Below are positions 7,836-14,700 of a stretch of 18,739 nt of DNA, in pieces. The stretch comes from Flavobacteriales bacterium UBA4660 (GTDB taxonomy: Bacteria; Bacteroidota; Bacteroidia; Flavobacteriales_D; Sanyastnellaceae). Every line of letters begins with the position of its first letter. Positions within the stretch are counted from its first letter, which is position 1. The position numbers were made by a program, and so were the translations under genes. The DNA is taken from assembly GCA_002405435.1 (NCBI GenBank), contig DHLU01000224.1, forward strand, positions 1-18,739, written 5' to 3'. The notes beneath the pieces were generated by a model. That model saw only the letters and a program-made list of their open reading frames with translations, ran no database searches and was not told the DNA's origin.

Positions 7836-8489
7836 ATGAAAACCCTTGTTCTCTGCGGTCTTTTGCTCGCCGCGAAGTGGGCGGTAGCACAGCAAACGGT
7901 TGAGAAGTTTTACAAGGATCCGGAGCTGCAAAAAGAAGTCGCGCCGGGCAAGGCATCCTATAAAAAAACCGAAATCATGCAGCCCGACGGCAGCATTACG
8001 GTGTTTGTCGCCAATCTCGCGACTGATTGCGTAATTCGTGAAGAATACTACAGCAACAACAAGCCCAGCGGGGTGTGGGTGAGGCGGTCAGCAGCATGCG
8101 ACCCCCTTCGTGTTCGCGATTTTACTAAACTGGTTTATGCCGGTGCCGGATCCCAACCGGTAGGAGGGTATGAATCCGGTGTGCTCATTCCTCAGGTTAT
8201 GCCGCGCTTCGGAGAAAACGATCTCGCCGTGCACAGCTATTTAGCAAGTCAAGTGCAGTATCCCGAAGAGGCAATAGAAGCAGGTGAAAGCGGCACTGTG
8301 TATATCCGCTTTATTGTGCAGGCTGATGGTTCAGTGAAAATGGATGCCATCCTCAAAGGCGCACACCCGATGCTCGACCTGGAAGCATGGGAAGCTATAG
8401 AAAGTATGCCCGCATGGAAGCCCGCAGAAGATGAGGGCAAACCCGTCAGTGCGGCGCTGACCTTGCCCATAAAATTCACCCTGCGATGA
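7836..8489 (+). CDS. Periplasmic TonB C-terminal-domain protein (no membrane anchor)
   Basis: This 217-residue protein starts at ATG 7836, chosen because it opens directly into a signal peptide MKTLVLCGLLLAAKWAVAQQ; an upstream ATG (7788) in the same frame would add 16 non-signal residues. The middle (about residues 45-90) has an antitoxin/YwqK- or MORN-like pattern (REEYYSNNKPSGVWVRR). The last 80 or so residues are a TonB C-terminal domain (SYLASQVQYPEEAIEAGESG, then VYIRFIVQADGSVKMDAILK, ending LPIKFTLR). True TonB proteins have an uncleaved N-terminal membrane helix and a Pro-rich spacer; both are missing here, so it probably does not transmit proton-motive force. It may bind TonB-box or plug partners in the periplasm. 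It is 37 bases before the GH31 gene and follows the sigma/anti-sigma pair. Confidence 0.8.
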   Translation: MKTLVLCGLLLAAKWAVAQQTVEKFYKDPELQKEVAPGKASYKKTEIMQPDGSITVFVANLATDCVIREEYYSNNKPSGVWVRRSAACDPLRVRDFTKLVYAGAGSQPVGGYESGVLIPQVMPRFGENDLAVHSYLASQVQYPEEAIEAGESGTVYIRFIVQADGSVKMDAILKGAHPMLDLEAWEAIESMPAWKPAEDEGKPVSAALTLPIKFTLR

Positions 8490-8526
8490 AGCCCCGTTTT
8501 TTTGGGCACCTGAAGACAAGTGCACC

Positions 8527-10869
8527 ATGAGACTATCTGCAGTTGTTTCCACCTGGGCGCTGCTGTTGTCCATCGCCACAACGGCGCAAGAGACGGAATA
8601 CTCCATAAACATTTCGGAAAAACCGTTCCGGTTTGAGGTCTATAAGTCAGATACAGCCCTGCTTGTAATCAATGGAGTCGCCCTGCAGCACTTCACCAAC
8701 AGTATCCCGAAGGAGCGCAAGCCATATTGGGTATGGACCGAAGGTAGATCTGATTACAGAGAGTATGTGGCCTGGGCTGTAGAAAAGCCTGCTCAGGATG
8801 ACTGGAGACATTTTGTATTGCTGAATGAGCGCAAAGACAGCCTGTTCTACATGAAATTTAGACTGGATAACGATAAGTTGTTTTTTGATCTCACAGAACG
8901 GCGCCCTCCCCGTGAAGACGAAACGCACCATTCGCGGATCAGTATTGAAATGGAGAGCACCGTTGCAGATAGTTACCTCGGAATGGGGATGCGCTTCAAC
9001 CAGGTGAATCACAAGGGCACCGTGGTCTCCAACTGGTGCCGCGAGGTAGGCGCTGACCTGCCCGACATCTCACAAAACGGATCTCCGGAAGGAAGAGACC
9101 TCACGTACTACCCCGTTCCGTTTTTTCTCAACCTCAAGGGTTACGGATTTCTGCTGAACAGTTACTATTTCAGCGAATTTGATTTTGCCGCAACCAACCG
9201 CGAGAGGGTAACGATTACCAACTACACCCATACATTCGAATCGGTTTTCTTTCTTGCCGATGAACCCCTCGGTGTCATCAGCAGTTACCAGAAGCACACC
9301 GGTACTTACCGCAAACCCTCGCCATGGGTCTTCGGCGTTTGGGCCGCCGCTTCCGATGACTGGCAGTCAAAGGAAGACGGACAGGATGTCAACGAAAAAG
9401 TGCTGCGCGTTCACCGCGAAAACAAAATACCGCTGAGCGCAATTTTCGCGGAGGACTGGTTCTGGAACCGGAATATTTTCCGCCCCCTTGATGCATGGAC
9501 GCTCAACAGAAAGCAATACCCCGACTATGAGAAAATGATTGACGAGCAGCACAAGGCTGGAGTCAAACACATCTCCTACTTTCTTCCCTACCTCACTACC
9601 AACCTGCTTTTTAAAAAAAGTCCGTTATTTGAAGAAGTAAAAAAACTAGGCTACTTCACTAAAAACACCAAGGGAAAACCTTATGTGTTTCAGTTTGCTG
9701 TCTGGCGCGATACCCAGTTTGACTGGACAAATCCCGGCGCAGCCCCCTGGTTCTGGAACCACTTTTACCAAAAACTCGCAGAGGCCGGCGTAGACGGCTG
9801 GATGAACGACTTTGGCGAATACACGCCTTACAATTCGGTTTCCCATAATGGTGAACGTGGATTTTCGATGCACAACCGTTATCCCCTGCTTTGGGCCCAA
9901 AACGCAGACGCATTTTGGAAGACGACCTATCCGGGCCGCGACTTTGTCATTTTCCCCCGAAGCGGATACATCGGCCAGCAGTCCAACGCGCCTTTCCATT
10001 TCACGGGAGACCGCAATGCCACCTACGATGAACTCTCCGGACTGGGCGGTCAGGTAGTGGGCATGAACACCGCAGGGATATCGGCTCACCCCAATACCTC
10101 GATAGATATAGGCGCGTACAACTGCGAGCAGACCAGGCCTATGGACAAGCTCCTGATGTTTCGCTGGATTGAAATGGGCGCATTGGTACCGGTCATGCGC
10201 CTGCACCGAGGCCTGCCGCTCTGCGACCACTGGCGCTTTGATGAAGATGAAGAGACGCTCCAGCAATGGAAAAAATACGCCACACTGCACGCCAGGTTGT
10301 TTCCCTATATCTATACGCTCGCCAGACAGGCCGAAGACAAGGGCTGGCCGATGGTCAGAAGTCTCTCCATCCTCTACCCGAAAGACAGGGAAGCCCGGGC
10401 GCAGGACTATCAATTTATGCTGGGTGACCGAATCCTCAGTGCGCCGGTTATATCAGAAACAGAGGGTGGAGCGCGCAACGATATCACCAAAGGACGACTG
10501 ACCTGGAGGGTGTATCTGCCCGAAGGCAACTGGTACCATTATTTTTCTGAGTTGAAATATGCAGGCAGCCAGTACCACGAGGTACCTGCAGCCCCGGGTA
10601 ACCTGCCCATGTTTGTCAGGGAAGGAAAAATCATTCCCACCTACAACCGGGAGGTTGACACCTTTGTGCAGGAGGTTGCCGATCCGTCGATAAAGGATTT
10701 TGACTATGTGGATGGATCCATGGAGATCCGGTTTTACGGCTGCGGAGAAGACTCCCTGGTACTGTGGGACGATACGGAAATTTATTGTGGGCGGCAGCCG
10801 GGCAGCGAGGGAGTTTTTGAGGTAAGAAACGGCCGCGGCAGAACCTATCAGGTAGTATTCATTGACTGA
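8527..10869 (+). CDS. Secreted glycoside hydrolase family 31 enzyme, YihQ-like
   Basis: This 780-residue exported alpha-glycosidase of family GH31 has a signal peptide MRLSAVVSTWALLLSIATTA followed by QETEY. It then shows the N-terminal GH31 beta-sandwich (to about 265), the TIM barrel (about 270-600) and C-terminal beta domains. The catalytic nucleophile is D428 in GWMNDFGEYTP and the general acid/base is D495 in HFTGDRNATYDE. These strings, the 67-residue spacing and Y531 in SDIG-like IDIGAYN match my memory of E. coli sulfoquinovosidase YihQ (D405, D472, Y508) better than starch-type alpha-glucosidases. The YihQ sulfonate-binding Arg and Trp cannot be placed with confidence (candidates R319 and W324), so the substrate stays open. 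No sulfoquinovose-degradation genes are in view. It lies between the TonB-domain gene and an outer-membrane protein, 15 bases before the latter. Confidence 0.88.
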   Translation: MRLSAVVSTWALLLSIATTAQETEYSINISEKPFRFEVYKSDTALLVINGVALQHFTNSIPKERKPYWVWTEGRSDYREYVAWAVEKPAQDDWRHFVLLNERKDSLFYMKFRLDNDKLFFDLTERRPPREDETHHSRISIEMESTVADSYLGMGMRFNQVNHKGTVVSNWCREVGADLPDISQNGSPEGRDLTYYPVPFFLNLKGYGFLLNSYYFSEFDFAATNRERVTITNYTHTFESVFFLADEPLGVISSYQKHTGTYRKPSPWVFGVWAAASDDWQSKEDGQDVNEKVLRVHRENKIPLSAIFAEDWFWNRNIFRPLDAWTLNRKQYPDYEKMIDEQHKAGVKHISYFLPYLTTNLLFKKSPLFEEVKKLGYFTKNTKGKPYVFQFAVWRDTQFDWTNPGAAPWFWNHFYQKLAEAGVDGWMNDFGEYTPYNSVSHNGERGFSMHNRYPLLWAQNADAFWKTTYPGRDFVIFPRSGYIGQQSNAPFHFTGDRNATYDELSGLGGQVVGMNTAGISAHPNTSIDIGAYNCEQTRPMDKLLMFRWIEMGALVPVMRLHRGLPLCDHWRFDEDEETLQQWKKYATLHARLFPYIYTLARQAEDKGWPMVRSLSILYPKDREARAQDYQFMLGDRILSAPVISETEGGARNDITKGRLTWRVYLPEGNWYHYFSELKYAGSQYHEVPAAPGNLPMFVREGKIIPTYNREVDTFVQEVADPSIKDFDYVDGSMEIRFYGCGEDSLVLWDDTEIYCGRQPGSEGVFEVRNGRGRTYQVVFID

Positions 10870-10884
10870 TCAACACAAAACCTA

Positions 10885-11907
10885 ATGGTGAAAGCAGACA
10901 TAAAGTTATGGTGGTTGATTGCAGCGGTCTTTGCACCTGCACCTTTGTGTGCACAGTATTATTTCGACAGCACGTATATCAAAAAATATTACAACCAGTC
11001 GGTGTGGTCGTTGTACCAGAATTACAACAACCACTCACTGTTTATCTCCCAGCGGTATGTTCAAGACACGGCCTCAGAGAGCCGCCTGCAGGCTATGGCC
11101 GAAAGCCTCACCGATGTGGGGTTTTCCTATGCGGATGAAAAGCGGGTCATTGCCTTCAACCTCTACAGTGTTCCTTACCAACCGTCAGAACGCAAACCAC
11201 CGGCCCGTGCCTTGAATATAATGCTGTCGCAGATCAGCGGTCCGTCCGTAGTGGAAATGGGCGCCAACTGGTTCACGGGGTATTTCGAGCAGAATTCAGA
11301 AAACGTATTGCCGGGCTTCAACGACAGCGCGGCTTTTTACCGGTACGAGGGGTCACACACCCTGAATACCTTCATGAACTTTATGCACTTCAGTAACCGC
11401 CGGAAATTTTCGTATGGTGCGGTATACAGGGGCAATGCGTTGCAGAAGAAATCGGCATCCTCGTTTGTTTCTTACGCAGGGTTTAACCACAACAACCTGC
11501 GGTCAGACAGCGTCTTTATTCCGCCCGCTGTCAGAAACCGGTACGATCGTTTTGCTCAGTTAAACAAGCTCAGCAACACATATTTTTCTATGGGCATCGG
11601 CTACTCGGGCACGTTGGTCATTGCCAAGGTGTTTTTTGCCAACCTGACCCTCATGGCGGGGCCGGGTCTTCAGTACCAGCGCCTCGGTTTTGCAGACACC
11701 GAAAGTGATTCCGGCGATCTCAACCTGTTGTTGCATGGTGACCTCCGTACATCAATCGGATTTAATTTTCCTCATTTCTATATCCTTTCCGCCAGCGTCG
11801 TAACCTTCAGGTCTTACAACATGGACAGGATGTCTGTTACCAGCGGCCACTTGCTGAACCAGTTTACCATCGGGCTTCGGCTCAACAGGAGAGGGAAGGT
11901 GTTTTGA
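10885..11907 (+). CDS. Probable outer-membrane beta-barrel protein, DUF4421-like
   Basis: This 340-residue protein has a signal peptide (basic start, WWLIAAVFAPAPLCAQ, cleaved before YYFD). The mature part alternates hydrophobic and polar residues with many Tyr, Phe and Asn, as in outer-membrane strands (SYGAVYRGNALQKKSASSFV, then YFSMGIGYSGTLVIAKVFFA, ending QFTIGLRLNRRGKVF). The DSTYIKKYYNQSVWSLYQNY start and the overall pattern suggest the Bacteroidota DUF4421 family, whose function is unknown. It starts 15 bases after the GH31 gene, so the two are probably co-transcribed. It might be a porin or surface partner for the glycosidase, which is inference from adjacency. Confidence 0.68.
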   Translation: MVKADIKLWWLIAAVFAPAPLCAQYYFDSTYIKKYYNQSVWSLYQNYNNHSLFISQRYVQDTASESRLQAMAESLTDVGFSYADEKRVIAFNLYSVPYQPSERKPPARALNIMLSQISGPSVVEMGANWFTGYFEQNSENVLPGFNDSAAFYRYEGSHTLNTFMNFMHFSNRRKFSYGAVYRGNALQKKSASSFVSYAGFNHNNLRSDSVFIPPAVRNRYDRFAQLNKLSNTYFSMGIGYSGTLVIAKVFFANLTLMAGPGLQYQRLGFADTESDSGDLNLLLHGDLRTSIGFNFPHFYILSASVVTFRSYNMDRMSVTSGHLLNQFTIGLRLNRRGKVF

Positions 11908-11954
11908 GTGGCGCGGTTGGCTGCCCGTGTCCGCACAACAAGGCAAGCGCACGG

Positions 11955-11962
11955 TATTTTTG
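11955..11962 (+). promoter_or_regulatory. Possible -7 element before DUF6544-type gene
   Basis: TATTTTTG matches the Bacteroidota -7 consensus TAnnTTTG at every fixed position. It lies in the 127-base gap after the DUF4421-like gene and 72 bases before the ATG at 12035. No TTTG or TTG is present at the usual -33 distance, so this is a half-supported promoter. Confidence 0.3.
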
Positions 11963-12034
11963 CCATGCTGCGGAGAAAGTGCACGCCACGGCAGTCCGGA
12001 ATCCCCGAACTCCATCATACGCAGCCCCGATGCT

Positions 12035-13132
12035 ATGAGAACCCTGTTTGCCGCCATCATCCTCTTTCACGCGTTGATTCACTTGGCCGGATATGTCAAA
12101 GCTTCCGGAATCAGAGAAATCAAAGAACTGACCATCCCCATTTCGAAGCCGATGGGTTTCGTGTGGCTGGCTGCAGCAGTCATGCTGCTGCTCTACGGAC
12201 TGCTCAATATGCTCCATTACCGCCATGCATGGCTGTTGGGACTGGCGGCGGTGGTGTTGTCGCAGTACCTGATCATCACCAGCTGGAAAGACGCAAGGTG
12301 GGGCACACTTCCCAATATCATCCTGCTGCTTGTGGTGCTAACCGCGATGGCATGGCAGGGTTTTGAGGCGCGCTCGCGACACGAACGCATTCAGTTGCTT
12401 CGGGCAGACACAGGCACTGCAGACAGGTTGCTGCAGGAAGAGGATCTCGCTGCGCTTCCGGCTCCCGTCAAAAGATGGCTTCACCGCACAGGCGCAGTGG
12501 GCAAACCCCTCATGCGCAACGGTCGCATCGACCAGCAGGCGTCCATGCAGATGAAACCCGGTCAGGACGACTGGATGGAGGCCCGGGCGGTGCAGTATTC
12601 CACCCTCGGTACGCCGGGCTTTGTATGGACTGTCGAAGCGCGCATGAACAGCCTGCTCTTTTTTCAGGGCAGAGACAAGTTTCACAACGGCAAGGGCGAA
12701 ATGCTAATCAGGCTCAACTCGTTGGTTGGCGTGGTAAACCAGCGCGGAGGCAAACTGGATGAAGGAGCACTTCAGCGGTTCCTGGGAGAAATGGTCTGGT
12801 TTCCTTCGCTGGCCGTCAGTCCCGCCGTCGTGTGGGAAGCCATAGACGACAGCACCGCACGCGCGACGTTGAGTTGCGGCGGCATCTCAGGAAGCGGCAC
12901 CTTCCATGTCAATGGCGCCGGAGACGTAACCCGGTTTGAGGCCCTGCGCTATAAGGGCGGAGAAGATGATGCCGTCCGTTATCCGTGGCTGATGAACATT
13001 TCCGGCTACGACTCATTCGGCGGCATCCGTGTGCCGGTGCAGATGACTTCTACGTGGAAACTGGATACCGGCGATTGGACATGGCTGAAACTTGCAGTGA
13101 CCTCTGTTAGCTACAACATAGAGGAACCGTAA
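12035..13132 (+). CDS. Membrane protein with C-terminal DUF6544-like domain
   Basis: This 365-residue protein starts at ATG 12035, which leads straight into the first membrane helix; the frame is open back to a GTG at 11927, but that extension is Cys/Pro-rich and unlike a protein start. Four hydrophobic segments fill the first 110 residues: TLFAAIILFHALIHLAGYV, GFVWLAAAVMLLLYGLLNML, LGLAAVVLSQYLIITS and PNIILLLVVLTAMAW. The soluble remainder (about 120-365) has LPAPVKRWLHRTGAVGKP, a GGKLDEGALQRFLGEMVWFP stretch and DDAVRYPWLMNISGY. I recognise this pattern from the DUF6544 (formerly DUF6920) family, of unknown function. It converges on the minus-strand efflux gene with a 30-base gap. No enzyme signature is visible. 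Confidence 0.68.
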   Translation: MRTLFAAIILFHALIHLAGYVKASGIREIKELTIPISKPMGFVWLAAAVMLLLYGLLNMLHYRHAWLLGLAAVVLSQYLIITSWKDARWGTLPNIILLLVVLTAMAWQGFEARSRHERIQLLRADTGTADRLLQEEDLAALPAPVKRWLHRTGAVGKPLMRNGRIDQQASMQMKPGQDDWMEARAVQYSTLGTPGFVWTVEARMNSLLFFQGRDKFHNGKGEMLIRLNSLVGVVNQRGGKLDEGALQRFLGEMVWFPSLAVSPAVVWEAIDDSTARATLSCGGISGSGTFHVNGAGDVTRFEALRYKGGEDDAVRYPWLMNISGYDSFGGIRVPVQMTSTWKLDTGDWTWLKLAVTSVSYNIEEP

Positions 13133-13150
13133 GGTGATGTGCTTGCCTGC

Positions 13151-13162
13151 GCCTGTTTAGGC
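13151..13162 (+). other. Small hairpin between convergent genes
   Basis: GCCT-GTTT-AGGC forms a perfect 4-bp stem with a 4-base loop in the 30-base gap between two converging genes. There is no T-tract on either strand, so a bidirectional terminator is only a weak possibility. Confidence 0.15.
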
Positions 13163-14464
13163 TCAGCGCCAGCCGCCTCCGAGTGCACGGTACAGGTTGA
13201 TTTTAGCGCGAATCAGCTGCATCTGTATTTCCGTTAACTCCATGCGTGCATCGAGCACTTCCTCCTGAGAGAAGAGCACCTCGACATAATCGGCCCGGGC
13301 AGAATTGAATAAACTTCCGGCGATAGCCACAGACTGGGTTCTCAGACTAACTTCCTGCGATTTGGTTTCAACACTTTTGCGGGTGTTTTCCAATCGGGCT
13401 AGCTCATTCACGACATCCACGTGCGCCTGCAGCACCGTTTGCTCGTAAGCATAAGCCGCCTGCACTTGTTTGGCATTAGCGGTATAATAAGATGCCTTGA
13501 TGGAATTTCGGTTGACAAGCGGTGCAGCAAGGTCTCCGGCCAGGTTGAATACCAGCGCCTCCGGGTTAACAAGGTACACGGGATTGAAGGCCTGAAATCC
13601 AGACTGTGCGGTAATGCGGAATGTTGGATAAAAATTTGCGCGCGCAGCCTTTACTTCCAGTCGCGTAGCCGCAAGGTCATGTTCGGCCCTGCGGATGTCA
13701 GGTCGGTTGGTCAGCAATTGCGAAGGGATACCCGCCTGGAGTGTATCGGGAAACAGGGAGAAAAATGCGGAAGAATTCCTTTTGATTGGAGACGGGAATC
13801 GGCCCGATAAAAAGTTGATCCGATTTTCGGTTTCGGTAATTCTCTGCCTGAGGTCATTCAGGATGTTCTGTGTCCTGAGCAGCTGTGCCTCAAAGCGGTT
13901 TACAGCGAGTTGGGTGAGCTTGGCTGCTTCTTTTTGTTCGCGTGCCACGGTCAGTGCATCTTGCTGTAATAACACGTTCTTTTCGACGATCTCGACCAGG
14001 TTATCGAGCATCATGAGTTCGTAATAGGAAGCCGCCAGCTCGGCAATTAACGTGGTAACCAAAAAGTGTCTGCCTTCGATACCGGCCAGGTATTTTTCTG
14101 CTGCTGCGGCTTTGGCATTTCTCAATTTCTTCCACACATCGAGTTCCCAGGACGCGGTTGCTCCGAAAATAAAATCTGAACGCGACTCAAGCAGCTCAGG
14201 GTCTTTTACGTTGTTGATGTTTTCCTCAACCCCGTTTCTCCAGGTATAACGTCCTGTTTTTTCGTAGTCGCCTGCGGCTGCCACGCCGATGAAGGGAAGA
14301 TACTCGCCCTTGCGCGCACGGATCTCGTTTTGGCTGATGGCGATTTCCTGCTGTACAATATTCAGTTCCTGGTTATGCAGCAGGGCGGTATCTATCAGGG
14401 CCACAAGGTTGCTGTCGGAGAAATAGTCTGCCCAGTTGATATGCGCGATGTTGGTAGTATCCAT
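13163..14464 (-). CDS. RND-type outer-membrane efflux lipoprotein (OprM/NodT family)
   Basis: From its first ATG (14464) this is a 433-residue TolC-superfamily outer-membrane factor, the exit duct of tripartite efflux pumps. The family hallmarks are two outer-membrane-factor repeats with long helices (ALLHNQELNIVQQEIAISQN early, and the second repeat from RPDIRRAEHDLAATRLEVKA), the PSQLLTNRPDIRRAE motif, and the NLYRALGGGW ending typical of the NodT/OprM group. The ATG at 14464 is probably not the real start. In frame upstream lies YLTLLFLAVASTAC, a lipoprotein signal with lipobox STAC (Cys codon 14528-14530), and OprM-type proteins are lipidated. No ATG, GTG or TTG lies in that frame back to the stop at 14636-14638. 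No membrane-fusion or pump gene is adjacent; the gene seems monocistronic, convergent with one neighbour and divergent from tsaC. Confidence 0.87.
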   Translation of the reverse strand: MDTTNIAHINWADYFSDSNLVALIDTALLHNQELNIVQQEIAISQNEIRARKGEYLPFIGVAAAGDYEKTGRYTWRNGVEENINNVKDPELLESRSDFIFGATASWELDVWKKLRNAKAAAAEKYLAGIEGRHFLVTTLIAELAASYYELMMLDNLVEIVEKNVLLQQDALTVAREQKEAAKLTQLAVNRFEAQLLRTQNILNDLRQRITETENRINFLSGRFPSPIKRNSSAFFSLFPDTLQAGIPSQLLTNRPDIRRAEHDLAATRLEVKAARANFYPTFRITAQSGFQAFNPVYLVNPEALVFNLAGDLAAPLVNRNSIKASYYTANAKQVQAAYAYEQTVLQAHVDVVNELARLENTRKSVETKSQEVSLRTQSVAIAGSLFNSARADYVEVLFSQEEVLDARMELTEIQMQLIRAKINLYRALGGGWR

Positions 14465-14635
14465 GGAATTCCGATATGCTGCTGGAACTGACCTGTTTTC
14501 AGTTTTCTGCAGATTGCCCGGAATATGACATGCTGTGCTGGCAACGGCCAGAAACAGCAGCGTGAGGTATGTGGTGTTATTGCGGCGGTAAGATGGCCTG
14601 CAGCACCGGTTGCCGGTCGCAGAGGCAGCCCTCCC
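14465..14635 (-). other. In-frame lipoprotein signal upstream of the efflux gene, without a standard start codon
   Basis: The minus-strand frame of the efflux gene stays open from 14635 to 14465. From 14581 it encodes NNTTYLTLLFLAVASTACHI, a hydrophobic core plus lipobox with Cys at 14528-14530, followed by a polar linker into the first ATG. The codons before it (through SYRR) contain no ATG, GTG or TTG. The true start is thus a non-standard codon or is hidden by a small sequence error near 14580-14600. Confidence 0.6.
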
Positions 14636-14653
14636 TCAACCGGTGCAAACCGC

Positions 14654-14661
14654 TACTTTTG
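14654..14661 (+). promoter_or_regulatory. Probable -7 element before tsaC
   Basis: TACTTTTG is a full match to the Bacteroidota -7 consensus TAnnTTTG. It is 18 bases before ATG 14680 and 39 before ATG 14701, so a start point near 14668 would give a short leader. The -33 region has no clear TTTG or TTG. Confidence 0.38.
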
Positions 14662-14700
14662 ACTACGTAAAGACAGGTAATGCGGCAACCAGACAGCAAC

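Noticed and set aside
8491..8510. GCCC-CGTTTTTTT-GGGC as a terminator between the TonB-domain gene and GH31
   Set aside because: The stem is only four pairs and the T-run is in the loop rather than after the stem, so it does not fit an intrinsic terminator.
9646..10413. Minus-strand 255-residue open frame opposite the GH31 gene
   Set aside because: It lies opposite the GH31 catalytic barrel, has no recognisable domain and is explained as an antisense shadow in GC-rich DNA.
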